Shown here: one piece after another, positions 21,932-31,320 of the stretch
Position numbering within the stretch: the stretch's first letter is position 1
Layout: every line of letters begins with the position of its first letter
The notes under the pieces: generated by a model
The model's database searches: none
What the model was told of the DNA's origin: nothing
What the model saw: the letters and a program-made list of their open reading frames with translations, nothing else
Position numbers and translations under genes: made by a program
Virus record (IMG/VR): IMGVR_UViG_3300032323_003252
Coordinates: 1 to 49,077 of that record
Length of the DNA: 49,077 nt
Origin: a virus
Reading direction: 5' to 3' (one strand)

Positions 21932-23839
21932 TTAAGCAGTTAATGTTAACAATTCAAGAGCATAATCTAATGGAAGAACAGCATTTGTTGGTGATACTTT
22001 GGTATCCTTATAAACATGAAAATGTAGGTGAGGTCCTGTTGATTTTCCAGAATTTCCTGTTTTGCCTATTAATTCACCAGCTTTAATAGTGTCTCCAATT
22101 TTAGCTTTTCCTTTATAAACTTCACTTAAATGACCTAATACTACTCCTTTTCCATTATATTCTACCAATACATAGGTTCCGTATCCTTTTGGATCATTTC
22201 TATTTCCTTTAAAAATAACATCTTTTTTAAATGTAATTTTTGTACCTATGTCTGTACTTAAATCAAATCCACCATGCCATTCTCCACTTGAATTTCTAAA
22301 TATTCCACTAGTAACTGTATATCCTGAAATTTTATCTGGGAATCTATCTTGTTGTGATTTAATTACTTCTGCTGTTTGTCCGGTTGAGTTTTTTGCTATC
22401 TCCATTTGTGTTGCAGGAATTATTAATCTAGATGTTTGTCCTGGTTTAAATGAATTGTAATTAGTAGTTGATGTTGTTGTAGTGGCTTCAGTAGTAGATG
22501 TTTGTTCTGATGGTGGTGTTTCTATTATTCCTATAGGTACATAAAAAGCATTACTTGAGGTTACTGCTTGTTCTTTTATAGCTATAAGAGAAGATAATTT
22601 AGTTAACCACTGGTTATTATTGTTTACTTCATGACTTACACCTGTTGTGATAAAATTAAAATTATCTTTGTAAGTATAAGGTAAGATATCACTTGATATA
22701 TTAAAGCGTTGGAATATTTTTATTCCACTTAAACCAGACAATGTTAAATCTAATTTTACAGGAATAAATGCTGTTGAGGATTGGTTGGTTGTTGTAAATT
22801 TACCCAAACACGCTCTATATAATTCAACAGCTATATTTTCAATATTTGATTTATCATCAGATTTAATTGAAATTTTACCGGAAGTACCCCCAACAGTAAG
22901 CTGGTTTGAAATTAATTGTTTATAAGCAACAATATTAGACTCAAATTGAGAAGTATCATTAGTACTAATCTTATTAGTATTTGTAGAATTAGCTATTTCT
23001 TTTTCAGGATAAACTCTATCAATTAATCCTTCACTTAATCTACTAAAAGAGGTTGCTTCCTCACCTAATGCACTACCTTCTTTTTGAGCACCAATAGAAA
23101 TCATAGATGCTATTTCAGGGGTGATTGAACTTTGAGCAGATACATTAGTTACAAAACTACCTAATCCTTGTACTTTTATAGTTGTAAGTTGATCTTCTCC
23201 AGGAGCTAATCCCTTAATACGTTTTTGATTAAAATCAATAATAGTAACAATATTACTATCTGGGTCAGTAGTTACTTGAAAATCATTTACACTACCTAAG
23301 GCTTTATTTAAATCATTACAAATATCTTGTAGTAATTTTTTTATTGTAATTTTATTATCAGCATTATCACTATTTTTAGTAATTAATTCTGCTAAATACC
23401 CTGTGTTAATGTAAATATAACTTATGTTTCCTATTTGAGGATAAATTGAAAATTTGCTTGGACTACCTGCTTCTTTTTCTAGGGTTTCATTTAATTTTGT
23501 AAATTTAGAATCAACAAATTGTCTAAATTTTTGGAAATTTGCTACTCCTTTATCTGATATAGCACCTTGAGTGGTTCCTAAATAATCATTATAGATATAA
23601 CACTTTGATAAATTACAAGAAATAGTTGTTGAAAAAGCATAAAATGGTTTATCACTTTCCCAATCAATTTTAGTAATTGGATTTCCGTTTGAATTTAAAT
23701 TTACATATTCATTTAAAAAACGTAAAACCGTTTGGAAAGAGATATATATTTCTCCTCCTTTGTCGTTGTATTCTATAAAGTTAGCTCCTCTATAGTCAAC
23801 TCCTTTTATACTATTTATAAAACTTGTATATTCTCCCAT
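21932..23839 (-). CDS. Baseplate hub protein with C-terminal M23 peptidase domain
   Basis: A 635-residue structural protein. The first 430 residues are virion-like. A Thr/Ser-rich linker (TSTTEATTTTSTTNYNSF) follows, then a LytM/M23 zinc endopeptidase at about residues 500-630. HGGFDLS gives the first His and Asp ligands, GHLSEVYKGKAKIGDTIKAGELIGKTGNSG the core, and GPHLHFHV the HxH ligand. M23 enzymes cut peptidoglycan cross-bridges. At the tail tip this would open the cell wall during injection, taking the place of the T4 gp5 lysozyme. It sits between other baseplate genes and has no signal peptide, as expected for a virion enzyme. Confidence 0.9.
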   Translation of the reverse strand: MGEYTSFINSIKGVDYRGANFIEYNDKGGEIYISFQTVLRFLNEYVNLNSNGNPITKIDWESDKPFYAFSTTISCNLSKCYIYNDYLGTTQGAISDKGVANFQKFRQFVDSKFTKLNETLEKEAGSPSKFSIYPQIGNISYIYINTGYLAELITKNSDNADNKITIKKLLQDICNDLNKALGSVNDFQVTTDPDSNIVTIIDFNQKRIKGLAPGEDQLTTIKVQGLGSFVTNVSAQSSITPEIASMISIGAQKEGSALGEEATSFSRLSEGLIDRVYPEKEIANSTNTNKISTNDTSQFESNIVAYKQLISNQLTVGGTSGKISIKSDDKSNIENIAVELYRACLGKFTTTNQSSTAFIPVKLDLTLSGLSGIKIFQRFNISSDILPYTYKDNFNFITTGVSHEVNNNNQWLTKLSSLIAIKEQAVTSSNAFYVPIGIIETPPSEQTSTTEATTTTSTTNYNSFKPGQTSRLIIPATQMEIAKNSTGQTAEVIKSQQDRFPDKISGYTVTSGIFRNSSGEWHGGFDLSTDIGTKITFKKDVIFKGNRNDPKGYGTYVLVEYNGKGVVLGHLSEVYKGKAKIGDTIKAGELIGKTGNSGKSTGPHLHFHVYKDTKVSPTNAVLPLDYALELLTLTA

Positions 23840-23840
23840 A

Positions 23841-25370
23841 TTATCCGTCTATACCAAATTTAATCTCAATTATATCAGTAAAATAATAATCTCCATTACC
23901 ATCTTCATATTGTGAACCTTCTACCCAATCATAATCATTTTCTGGGCCTAAACGACCATATTCTAAAGCATTAATTATTGATGTTTTAGATTGAGCTTGA
24001 TTTTTCTGTAATTTATTAAATTGAGGAGTTCCTGGTTTTGCATCTTTAATAAAGTTTTCTATAGTTGTTAAACAACCTTCATACTTAACAACTCCATCAG
24101 TTTCTTCTGCATTTTTATTAAATGAAATTCCAGCAATTTCATATGTAGGGAATCCTAATTCAGCTATTATAGCAAAATATCTTTTTTGTTGTTCAGGAGT
24201 TGCAGCAGAATTAGATAAAAAAGTAGTACTTGTAGAATCTAAAGTACCTAACTTATATATTGCTTTAGCTTCTCTCCATAGTTGAGCATATTTTTTAAAT
24301 TCATTTAAAGTAGCTAAATATACATCTTGTGTTTTTTTAGGTTCACCTGAGGAAACATCATCAACCGCTTTATTAGCATTTGCAATTTCATCTTGGGTTG
24401 CACCACTTACTTGCCATGAACCTAAAGCGTCTTTAAATACTTCAACATATAAATCATTTAAAAAAGCATTTATACGAGATGCATTTTTATTTAATTGAAT
24501 TGATACTAAATTTTGAATACTTCCTGATACTTCAACTTTTGTCATTAAATCACCTTGTCCTGGTGTTCCTCCAATATTTGCTTTTAATGAATCTATAATA
24601 TCACCAACAGAAATTAAATCTAAAGTAATGGCGTAACTTAAATCTTCCTGTATATTCCATGAAAAATTAGATACTTTAGCTAACATTCCATCGTAGTTAC
24701 CACCAGTACTTATTTTATTATTTTCTAATTTAGATTGTATAGTTTCAGGAGCAACATTACCACTTTTTCCAAATAAAATATCCGGAATAGAGTGTTTTGA
24801 CATAAGAATAGATTGATTACTGTTATCAAAAAAAGCTGTATTGCCCCATTCTAAAACAACAGTATATCCTAAACGAAGATAAATAGCTTCTAAGGCTTCA
24901 AATTGAGATCTAGTAAAACATTTTAATTTAACTTGTGCTTGTTTTAAAGAACCGTTGTTTTTATAATTACATGATATATTTTCAATACCTGGTAATGGCT
25001 GTAATCCTTGGGCACTATTGGATAAAAATCCGTAAGCATTATTTATACCATACCCAATTCCACCTTTTAAGGGGTCTAAAATAGCTCCATCACTACCAGT
25101 AGAAAAACTTGAAATTCCTCCCCAAAGTACTAAATTTCTTGCTAAAGCATTTTCTTGAATTAAATTAACATTAATTTCTAATTTATCAGCTAATGTTTTA
25201 GCTCTACCTGGTTCTACTTTTACTGCAGATGAAAGACGTACCCATGAAGTATTTGAATTAAAAACTACTAAATCTTCAGGTGCTTTTTGAGTTTTAGATA
25301 GTTTTGTTTGTCTTACTTCAATTTGTTTTTTTACGTAATCGTCAAATGGTAAACCTAGTATCTTAGCCAT
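23841..25370 (-). CDS. Baseplate structural protein, 509 residues
   Basis: A large beta-rich structural protein. The region GGISSFSTGSDG...GIGYGINNAYGFLSNSAQGLQPLPGIENISCNYKNNGSLKQAQVKLKCFTR, then LEAIYLRLGYTVVLEWGN, recalls a family I associate with contractile-tail baseplates of Bacteroidetes phages and related particles, but I cannot name it. Positions in the gene order fit a hub/spike carrier (gp27-like) or wedge protein. It overlaps the gp53-like gene by 8 bases, and the M23 hub protein starts 1 base after its stop. Confidence 0.75.
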   Translation of the reverse strand: MAKILGLPFDDYVKKQIEVRQTKLSKTQKAPEDLVVFNSNTSWVRLSSAVKVEPGRAKTLADKLEINVNLIQENALARNLVLWGGISSFSTGSDGAILDPLKGGIGYGINNAYGFLSNSAQGLQPLPGIENISCNYKNNGSLKQAQVKLKCFTRSQFEALEAIYLRLGYTVVLEWGNTAFFDNSNQSILMSKHSIPDILFGKSGNVAPETIQSKLENNKISTGGNYDGMLAKVSNFSWNIQEDLSYAITLDLISVGDIIDSLKANIGGTPGQGDLMTKVEVSGSIQNLVSIQLNKNASRINAFLNDLYVEVFKDALGSWQVSGATQDEIANANKAVDDVSSGEPKKTQDVYLATLNEFKKYAQLWREAKAIYKLGTLDSTSTTFLSNSAATPEQQKRYFAIIAELGFPTYEIAGISFNKNAEETDGVVKYEGCLTTIENFIKDAKPGTPQFNKLQKNQAQSKTSIINALEYGRLGPENDYDWVEGSQYEDGNGDYYFTDIIEIKFGIDG

Positions 25371-25665
25371 TGTTTAAATTGTTAAAACTTGTTATTACAC
25401 TATCTACATCTACTGGTATTCTAATTTGTACTCCTAATGGTGGAAATAAAGAACCCAATGTTAATTCAGGATTAGCAGCAGCAATTATCCAATACAAAGT
25501 TGAATCTCTATAATACTGAAATGCTAAATTATCTAATCTATCTCCTTGAGTTGTGTAAACATAAATATCACTTTCACTATACGGAATATCAGGATAATAA
25601 GTAGTACCCAGATATGTTTTACCTGTAGATGTTTTAAATTGCTTTATGTTTGAATAACGATTCAT
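25363..25665 (-). CDS. LysM-like baseplate protein (gp53 / P2 gpX-like)
   Basis: A 100-residue protein with a LysM-like core. VYTTQGDRLDNLAFQYYRDSTLYWIIAAANP carries the 'GDRLDNLAxxYY...YWxIAxAN' pattern of tail protein X and T4 gp53, followed by SLFPPLGVQIRIPVD. These proteins link wedge or hub components in contractile tails. Its ends overlap or abut the large baseplate genes on both sides. Whether it is a true gp53 orthologue or the gpX type cannot be told by eye. Confidence 0.85.
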   Translation of the reverse strand: MNRYSNIKQFKTSTGKTYLGTTYYPDIPYSESDIYVYTTQGDRLDNLAFQYYRDSTLYWIIAAANPELTLGSLFPPLGVQIRIPVDVDSVITSFNNLNNG

Positions 25666-25668
25666 TTA

Positions 25669-27732
25669 TTAAAAAGGAGCAGCATTTACTGGTGGTTTAT
25701 TTCCTGTAAAATTAGTTGTTTCTGGATTTGTTTGTTCTTGGGTCTTAATAGTAAATACATTTTCGTAAGTAGCCCCGTTAGTTGCAAATTGTTTTAAACT
25801 ATTTGGGTTAAACGAATCAGGTCCTGTTTGTAAGAAAGATCCACTTTTATATTCATTTCCAAAATTATAGATTTTACTATTAGTTAAATATGGATTTTTA
25901 GAACCGGTTGCTGCTGGGGTAATAAGAGCTGTGTCTTTATTAGATCCTACTTGAGGTACAAAATCGTGGATTGGAGTAAATGATACGTTTACATCAAAAA
26001 ATTTAGGAGTTTCTAATAATCCTTCGTCTCCTCCATTTTCGGGTGCATTTAAAGCTATTTCCCAAGAAGCTTCTTCGGGTATAGTGTATGTTAAGTTAGT
26101 TATAAATCCAGGTACAATATAAAGATAATCTCCAATGGTTAATCTTATTAAATTACCTTTCATATAACCATTACTATAATCAGGAGCTAAAGATGAAGCT
26201 AAGTAATTTAATTTTTGGTAAATTGACTTCATTTCTGCTCTTGATTGAGGATGTACTTTAAAAGTAAAACTTATATCTCTACTAAATCCTCTATAGTTGT
26301 AGAAATTTTCACCTCTACCAATATATTTAGTAGTATTCCATTCAGATTTAAAATTATCATTTATAGCTCCTAAAAAGGCTCTAAAATGTATAAATGTTGA
26401 AAATCCTGGTTTAGCGTTATCTATTACTTCAAATCTAAATTTAATTAAATCTCTTGTTCCATATTCAGGATCTAATACTATATCATCATAGTATAAAGGA
26501 ATCATATTAACTCTATCTACAGTATCGTTATCATATGATGTTAATTTAGAACGATTTCTATTACGTTTTCCAGGATTACCTAAACCAACTCTTGTTTCTT
26601 TATTAATAAGAGGGTCAGAATAATCTGTATAATATAATTTTTTAGAAGCACCACCAAAAGCATCTGTTTGGGTTTTATCTTCTATAATTTGTTTTCTAAA
26701 ATCTTGTACATTAGTTGATCCTTGTCTTCCTTTTACATCAGCATTTTCATAATCTCTTTGTCTGAATGTAAATACTCCTAATTGATTAGTTAAATTAGGA
26801 TTTGTATCGGGAAAAGTATTACCAGTATAATATACAGTATTATTTTCTAATTTAGCTCCTCCAGCACTAATACTGTTATAACTATCGTTCCAAGTTATAC
26901 CACTAGTAGATAAAATATTAGTAACAGTTCCTGTAAAGTATCCTAATTGAAGACCTTCTTTAGTTACACCTAAATAATTATTGTAATTTAAAATAACATT
27001 TTTACTTTTGAATTGTGAATAATCAAATCCAGAAGTAGTTACTAAAGGTGTTTTACTATCATTAAATAAAGGAATGTTTGTTTTACCTGTTAAATTAACA
27101 TTAGCTCCTCCTAAATAAGATAACAATAAACCTGACTGGTTTGACACACCATAAGTACCTAAAACTATTTCACCTAATTTTTTACTTTTATATAATTGAG
27201 TTAAACGGTTAGTAGCTTCAAACTTAGAAAGGTTTTTATATATTGTTTCATATTTTTCAATATTACCAAATATAGGATATAAACCTTGTTTTTCAATATG
27301 TAATCCTGTACCTGCTCCTGCTGTTTGAGCAAGAGTCATTAATGGATTATATAAACCTGATATAGGAGTTTGTCTATTAGGTCTTCCAGGTACAATTGGA
27401 TTTTGTAATGAAAGTAACTGTTGTTTACCTATAAAAAGTAAACCCTGAGGAGTTGTTAGAAATTGAGTAATTCTACTTAAATCATCTATTCTATCATTAA
27501 GAGCATTTTTAGGGTCTCTTAATAAAAAATCAGGAAATACTGATGATGGATCAGCATTAACTGGAGGGATATTAGTGGTTATAAAAGGTTGCTTACTGCT
27601 TCCTCCACCAGGTCTGTCATTTCCAAAAGGAATACTTCTTTGACCAAATTTAAGAGAGGTAGAAGAGTGCCCTTGCCCACCGGCATAAAATTTAAAATTT
27701 TTAGGGTCAGTAAGTAACTCTTTTAATGCCAT
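25669..27732 (-). CDS. Baseplate / tail-tube initiator-like structural protein, 687 residues
   Basis: A large structural protein. The N-terminal half is Pro/Gly/Asn-rich and apparently variable. The C-terminal third has a conserved-looking module: KFRFEVIDNAKPGFSTFIHFRAFLGAINDNFKSEWNTTKYIGRGENFYNYRGFSRDISFTFKVHPQSRAEMK and LTIGDYLYIVPGFITNLTYTIPEE. That module resembles the fold region of tube-like or tube-initiator proteins (T4 gp48/gp54 role), which nucleate the tube on the baseplate. The order tape measure - this gene - gp53-like - hub supports that. It starts exactly at the stop of the small upstream gene (ATG-A overlap). Confidence 0.7.
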   Translation of the reverse strand: MALKELLTDPKNFKFYAGGQGHSSTSLKFGQRSIPFGNDRPGGGSSKQPFITTNIPPVNADPSSVFPDFLLRDPKNALNDRIDDLSRITQFLTTPQGLLFIGKQQLLSLQNPIVPGRPNRQTPISGLYNPLMTLAQTAGAGTGLHIEKQGLYPIFGNIEKYETIYKNLSKFEATNRLTQLYKSKKLGEIVLGTYGVSNQSGLLLSYLGGANVNLTGKTNIPLFNDSKTPLVTTSGFDYSQFKSKNVILNYNNYLGVTKEGLQLGYFTGTVTNILSTSGITWNDSYNSISAGGAKLENNTVYYTGNTFPDTNPNLTNQLGVFTFRQRDYENADVKGRQGSTNVQDFRKQIIEDKTQTDAFGGASKKLYYTDYSDPLINKETRVGLGNPGKRNRNRSKLTSYDNDTVDRVNMIPLYYDDIVLDPEYGTRDLIKFRFEVIDNAKPGFSTFIHFRAFLGAINDNFKSEWNTTKYIGRGENFYNYRGFSRDISFTFKVHPQSRAEMKSIYQKLNYLASSLAPDYSNGYMKGNLIRLTIGDYLYIVPGFITNLTYTIPEEASWEIALNAPENGGDEGLLETPKFFDVNVSFTPIHDFVPQVGSNKDTALITPAATGSKNPYLTNSKIYNFGNEYKSGSFLQTGPDSFNPNSLKQFATNGATYENVFTIKTQEQTNPETTNFTGNKPPVNAAPF

Positions 27733-27944
27733 TAAGGATAAGTAGTTCCGGTTTCAGGATTTTTGTAACCTTCAGGTTTCTTTGCATCTAAATCTAATAC
27801 TGATTTAGTTAAATCAGGACCATTTACTTGGTGTAATGACTGATTATCTGTCATATCTCTAGAATATTGATCTTCAGGAGTTATTCCATCTAATTTAGTG
27901 TATACAGATCCTTTGGTTTGTAGTAAATCTAATAAACTTGCCAT
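27732..27944 (-). CDS. Hypothetical small tail protein, 70 residues
   Basis: A polar, apparently disordered small protein (LLDLLQTKGSVYTKLDGITPEDQYSRDMTDNQSLHQVNGPDL...). It lies between tape measure and the tube-initiator-like gene with its own ATATTTAT element. It may be a minor virion or assembly component. Its stop overlaps the next ATG by a few bases. Confidence 0.75.
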   Translation of the reverse strand: MASLLDLLQTKGSVYTKLDGITPEDQYSRDMTDNQSLHQVNGPDLTKSVLDLDAKKPEGYKNPETGTTYP

Positions 27945-27956
27945 AATTTTATTTTG

Positions 27957-27967
27957 TTATAAATATT
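27957..27967 (-). promoter_or_regulatory. ATATTTAT element before the 70-residue tail gene
   Basis: The coding strand reads AATATTTATAACAAAATAA. The same 19 bases occur before gp26, and almost the same before the tube gene. It lies 12 bases before the ATG. This triplicated extended form is the best consensus in the window. Confidence 0.5.
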
Positions 27968-27981
27968 AAAAATATTAATTT

Positions 27982-30246
27982 TTAGATAGGAGCGCTGTAA
28001 TCAACTTTACCTCCCAAAGATTTAATATTATTTCCTATGCTATAGTCTTGACGAGCAACAGCATTTCCTAAAGCCGCACCATTTAAATTTAATGATATTT
28101 CTGTATTAGCAGGAGCTACTTTAATTTCTTGTTTACTTGAAGCAGCAACTGGAGGAGCAACGTTTATACTGCCCTTAGGTCTGCTAATCATATCATTTAC
28201 TGGAATTGGATTGGTAGTTGCTATAATATTATCTCTATCGTTTAGAGCAAATGCTCCTTCGGGTGCTAATAATACACGTTTACCATATCCACCACCAGGT
28301 GAAAATAAGTCATCTGCTGATCTTGCTGCTGCTATTAGGCCTACAATTGCTCCAACACTACCTAAAATTACAGGAAGCATAGCTCCAAAAGAAACAGCAG
28401 TTGCGGCAGATGTTTCAGCGGCTGCTTTAGCTGTAGATAAACCTAACAAGACACCCATTTTAGCAATATTTTGACCTAATCCCATAGCCATATTTCCTAA
28501 AATAGCTCCACTAATTGCTCCTAATACAACTTTAAGTAATGTTGCATTAGATACTAAACTAGCAAAACCATCAACAATGGGTAATAATGCTTCAGCTAAA
28601 GGTATAAATGCTTCTTGAAGTTTTTCTGTTATGCTAGCAAATTTTTCTTGTATTGAAGCTGATTCAAGTTGGTTTGCTAAATTTTCATCACCAATTCTTT
28701 TTCTTGCCTCTTCAACACCATATTGAGCAACTAATCTATCATAAGCTTCTTTTTGTGTTTCTCCTTCTTTAGCACCTAATTTAGCTAAAGCTTCTCTCTG
28801 AAGTAATGTTTCAGCTAAAGAATCTTTAGTTAAACCTAAAGATTTAGCTAATGCCTCTTGCTGTAAAACATTCATTTTTTGGAAATCAGCAGCCGAACCT
28901 ATGTTTTTAGCTACTTCATCCGCTAACATTGCCTGGTCACCTATTAAAGCAGCATATCTTGCTCCTTCTAGATTTAATTGTTTACCAGTCATCAATTCAG
29001 CAGATAATTCATCTTCAATAGATGATTGGAAATTTAGTAAAGAATCAGATACTGAGGCTAGATCTTTTAATTCCATACCTAAAGCTTTTGCTTTAAATAC
29101 AGCAGTAGCTATAGCTTCAGCCGAACCACCTAATTGTAATTTAGTAGCGGCAGATACGTTTTTAATTCCTTCTAAAACTTGTTTTTCATTTATTGCTAGA
29201 CCAGTTTGTGCTTTTAAAGCTTTAACTTGACCTTCAAATTCAGCTGTAGTTTCTTTAAGTCCTTTACCTGTTAAAAAGGTTGTATCTTGTAAAGCACCTA
29301 AAGTTTCTACTGATATTCCTGCTTTTTTATTTAATTCAGTAAATGCTACTAAGTTTTCTTCACTAAAGTCAGCAAAAGTACCATATCTACTATTTAAAGC
29401 TTGGAATGTTTCGTTTAACTTTGATGTTGTTATAAAATTATCATTAGAAGACCTTGCAATTCCACTAAGTTCTTTATTTAAATCATTAGCTTGATCTTTC
29501 GAAATACCAAAATTACGAGCAGTACCTGTAGTTAATTCGTCTATTTTTTTAATAGTTGATACTATACCGGCAGCGGCTGCTGAAAACAATACTAATGGAT
29601 CTGTTAAATTAGATGCTAAATCTTTACCAAGCTGTTTACCTGCTGCTCCTAAAACTTTTAATCTATTTCCTCCTTCTTTAGCTGCTTCAGCTTGTGCTGC
29701 TGCTAATGCTTTTTCTGAGTTTATAAATTCACCTAGGATTGGTATTTTATTTATACCTTTTAATAGTCCACCAGTTACTCCTAAGTTTTTATTAATTTTT
29801 TCTCCATAAGCTACTTGATCTTCTAATAAAGCATTTTGATCATTAATAGCTTCATTTAATTCAGCTTCTTTAGCAGCTCTAGTAGTGGCATCTATTATTC
29901 CTCTTTCTTGTAATGATTTTAAATTAGCGGCTATTGCTGCTCTTTTAGTTTCATTTTGAGCTATTTGTTTTTGAATATCAGAAACTTTTGCTGATCCTGT
30001 TGCTAATTTAAAGGTATTAGTTAATATAGTATCAGAACCTTTAGCTATTTCTTTAATACTTTTATCTAATCTTTTAGCAAATATTTCAGCAACTGTATCA
30101 GCACCATCTCTAACATCTTCGATAGCGGATTTAATTCGATCGGATAAGGTATTGGCGATACTTAAAAGTTGGTCTTCTAAGTTTCCTAACTCCTCGTTTA
30201 CTCTTTTTACGTCTTCCGGTTTAGGAATATTTGGATTATCAGCCAT
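27982..30246 (-). CDS. Tail tape measure protein
   Basis: A 754-residue, mostly helical, Ala-rich protein. A coiled-coil N-terminus (RVNEELGNLEDQLLSIANTL...DRIKSAIEDV) is followed by long helices. A strongly hydrophobic region at about residues 555-650 (LLKVVLGAISGAILGNMAMGLG...AVSFGAMLPVILGSVGAIVGLIAAA) looks like the membrane-penetrating part. The end (GYGKRVLLAPEGAFALNDRDNI) is typical of tape measure proteins. It sets tail length and is ejected before DNA. It is the longest tail-core gene and lies directly after the gp26/gp51 pair, the usual place for a tape measure after its chaperones. Confidence 0.88.
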   Translation of the reverse strand: MADNPNIPKPEDVKRVNEELGNLEDQLLSIANTLSDRIKSAIEDVRDGADTVAEIFAKRLDKSIKEIAKGSDTILTNTFKLATGSAKVSDIQKQIAQNETKRAAIAANLKSLQERGIIDATTRAAKEAELNEAINDQNALLEDQVAYGEKINKNLGVTGGLLKGINKIPILGEFINSEKALAAAQAEAAKEGGNRLKVLGAAGKQLGKDLASNLTDPLVLFSAAAAGIVSTIKKIDELTTGTARNFGISKDQANDLNKELSGIARSSNDNFITTSKLNETFQALNSRYGTFADFSEENLVAFTELNKKAGISVETLGALQDTTFLTGKGLKETTAEFEGQVKALKAQTGLAINEKQVLEGIKNVSAATKLQLGGSAEAIATAVFKAKALGMELKDLASVSDSLLNFQSSIEDELSAELMTGKQLNLEGARYAALIGDQAMLADEVAKNIGSAADFQKMNVLQQEALAKSLGLTKDSLAETLLQREALAKLGAKEGETQKEAYDRLVAQYGVEEARKRIGDENLANQLESASIQEKFASITEKLQEAFIPLAEALLPIVDGFASLVSNATLLKVVLGAISGAILGNMAMGLGQNIAKMGVLLGLSTAKAAAETSAATAVSFGAMLPVILGSVGAIVGLIAAARSADDLFSPGGGYGKRVLLAPEGAFALNDRDNIIATTNPIPVNDMISRPKGSINVAPPVAASSKQEIKVAPANTEISLNLNGAALGNAVARQDYSIGNNIKSLGGKVDYSAPI

Positions 30247-30249
30247 ATA

Positions 30250-30260
30250 TTATAAATATT
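30250..30260 (-). promoter_or_regulatory. ATATTTAT element before tape measure
   Basis: The coding strand reads AATATTTATAA, 3 bases before the ATG. If it is a promoter, the transcript would be nearly leaderless. Confidence 0.45.
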
Positions 30261-30274
30261 TAAGGGCATCATTT

Positions 30275-30589
30275 TTATGATGCCCCTCCATTGTATGCTG
30301 TTTTTTTACCTCTAAAATGTTCAGGAATTTGAACTTGTCCTGATTTTATTTTGTTTGTTAATTCTTCAGGGTCTTCTTTTTTGTTTTGTTCATCGTACCA
30401 TTTTTTAATTTGGTTGTAAGTATAATTTCTTAACCAAATAGGCATATCATAAACATCCGTAAAATTATAACCTCCTTGACCATGAAATACTATTTGATGT
30501 ATTTGGTCAAATAAGTATTTTCTATGTTCAAGACTCAGGCCAAAAAAAGTTAACTGTAATTGGTAAAGTGATGTCCTCCTCGGCACCAC
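30275..30589 (-). CDS. 51: gp51-like hub assembly protein, probably made by frameshift from gp26
   Basis: This frame encodes FGLSLEHRKYLFDQIHQIVFHGQGGYNF...MPIWLRNYTYNQIKKWYDEQ, which I recognise as the gp51 family of T4-like phages. There is no ATG before the conserved part; the only initiators are tandem GTG codons at 30584-30589, inside gp26. The conserved sequence begins immediately after a TTTTTTT run in the overlap. From the gp26 frame, a +1 (or -2) shift on that run joins the two frames, giving a product of about 328 residues. Such overlapping chaperone pairs precede tape measure genes in many tailed phages. The stop lies 28 bases before the tape measure ATG. Confidence 0.8.
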   Translation of the reverse strand: MVPRRTSLYQLQLTFFGLSLEHRKYLFDQIHQIVFHGQGGYNFTDVYDMPIWLRNYTYNQIKKWYDEQNKKEDPEELTNKIKSGQVQIPEHFRGKKTAYNGGAS

Positions 30590-31262
30590 CTATTTCCAAA
30601 GAAACTGTTAAATCAATATCAGGTTGAACTTTTTTAATATATTCACGTAATGCTCTTGAATCTTTAGCTAATAAATAATTATCTACAAAACTACGAATTA
30701 CTGATTGTTCACGGTCTCCGTTTACAGAAGTGATAATGTATTTTAAACGTGTTGAAATTTCTGGATTAGCTTCTTTACTGATTTTCTTTAATCCTTCTAA
30801 TTCTTTTCTGATTTTTGCCTCATCACCCACAGTCAATATTTTAAATGTAATTTCATTACCTGAATGGGGTAATTTGAAACTAAATTCGTTTTTATGAGGA
30901 GTAATTAATGATTCGTCAAATTCTTTATCTTTTAAAGTTGTTAAATCAACTGTGTGTTTTTCACCTGCATAAGAAAATTCATAATCTTTACCATAACCCA
31001 AAACACGAGCAGCAATCATTACTGCATTTTGATCTCCAGCTATTAATTCATTGTAATCAACATTAGATACAATTAATGATTGAAGAAGTTTATCTAAAAC
31101 TACACCTTTTGAAATGTAATTTTGGTTAGTTAAAATGTCTTCTTCTTTAGCGGTCATGTATTTCATTTCAATTTTACCGCTTGATAATGGGGATTCTTTT
31201 GGGTACAATAAACCTTTTGAGGGTAAATCAACAACTTCTGTAGGAAACTTAAATTCGGCCAT
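30528..31262 (-). CDS. 26: gp26-like baseplate/tail assembly protein
   Basis: A 244-residue protein of the T4 base plate (gp26) family. It has FKFPTEVVDLPSKGLLYPKESPLSSGKIEMKYMTAKEEDILTNQNYI and LLQSLIVSNVDYNELIAGDQNAVMIAARVLGYGKDYEF, a very characteristic pattern. T4 gp26 is 208 residues. The protein is needed for hub assembly, and its place before gp51 and the tape measure suggests a tail assembly chaperone. It ends in VNFFWPES shortly after a seven-T run where ribosomes may shift into the gp51 frame. An extended ATATTTAT element and a strong terminator precede it. Confidence 0.9.
   Translation of the reverse strand: MAEFKFPTEVVDLPSKGLLYPKESPLSSGKIEMKYMTAKEEDILTNQNYISKGVVLDKLLQSLIVSNVDYNELIAGDQNAVMIAARVLGYGKDYEFSYAGEKHTVDLTTLKDKEFDESLITPHKNEFSFKLPHSGNEITFKILTVGDEAKIRKELEGLKKISKEANPEISTRLKYIITSVNGDREQSVIRSFVDNYLLAKDSRALREYIKKVQPDIDLTVSLEIGGAEEDITLPITVNFFWPES
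30542..30548 (-). other. Candidate frameshift site (TTTTTTT) in the gp26/gp51 overlap
   Basis: The minus strand reads AAC TTT TTT TGG in the gp26 frame and ACT TTT TTT GGC in the gp51 frame. The gp51 frame is +1 relative to gp26. The run lies 11 bases before the gp26 stop, and the conserved gp51 sequence starts right after it. Confidence 0.65.
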
Positions 31263-31274
31263 AAACTTATTTTG

Positions 31275-31285
31275 TTATAAATATT
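31275..31285 (-). promoter_or_regulatory. ATATTTAT element before gp26
   Basis: The coding strand has the extended form AATATTTATAACAAAATAA, 12 bases before the ATG and just downstream of a strong terminator. The arrangement fits a fresh transcription start for gp26/gp51. Confidence 0.5.
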
Positions 31286-31288
31286 GTA

Positions 31289-31320
31289 GAAAAAAAGAAG
31301 CTCGCGAGGAATCGCGAGCT
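31289..31320 (-). terminator. Strong terminator after the tail tube gene
   Basis: A perfect 9-bp G+C-rich stem AGCTCGCGA/TCGCGAGCT with loop TTCC, followed by TCTTTTTTTC on the minus strand. The other side is also T-rich (CTTTTGTATTTTTTT on plus), so it may work in both directions. Confidence 0.92.

Noticed and set aside
28901-29230. Open frame of 109 codons on the plus strand inside the tape measure gene
   Set aside because: It is a shadow of an Ala-rich helical coding sequence; the minus-strand protein is clearly the real one and no plus-strand signals are present.
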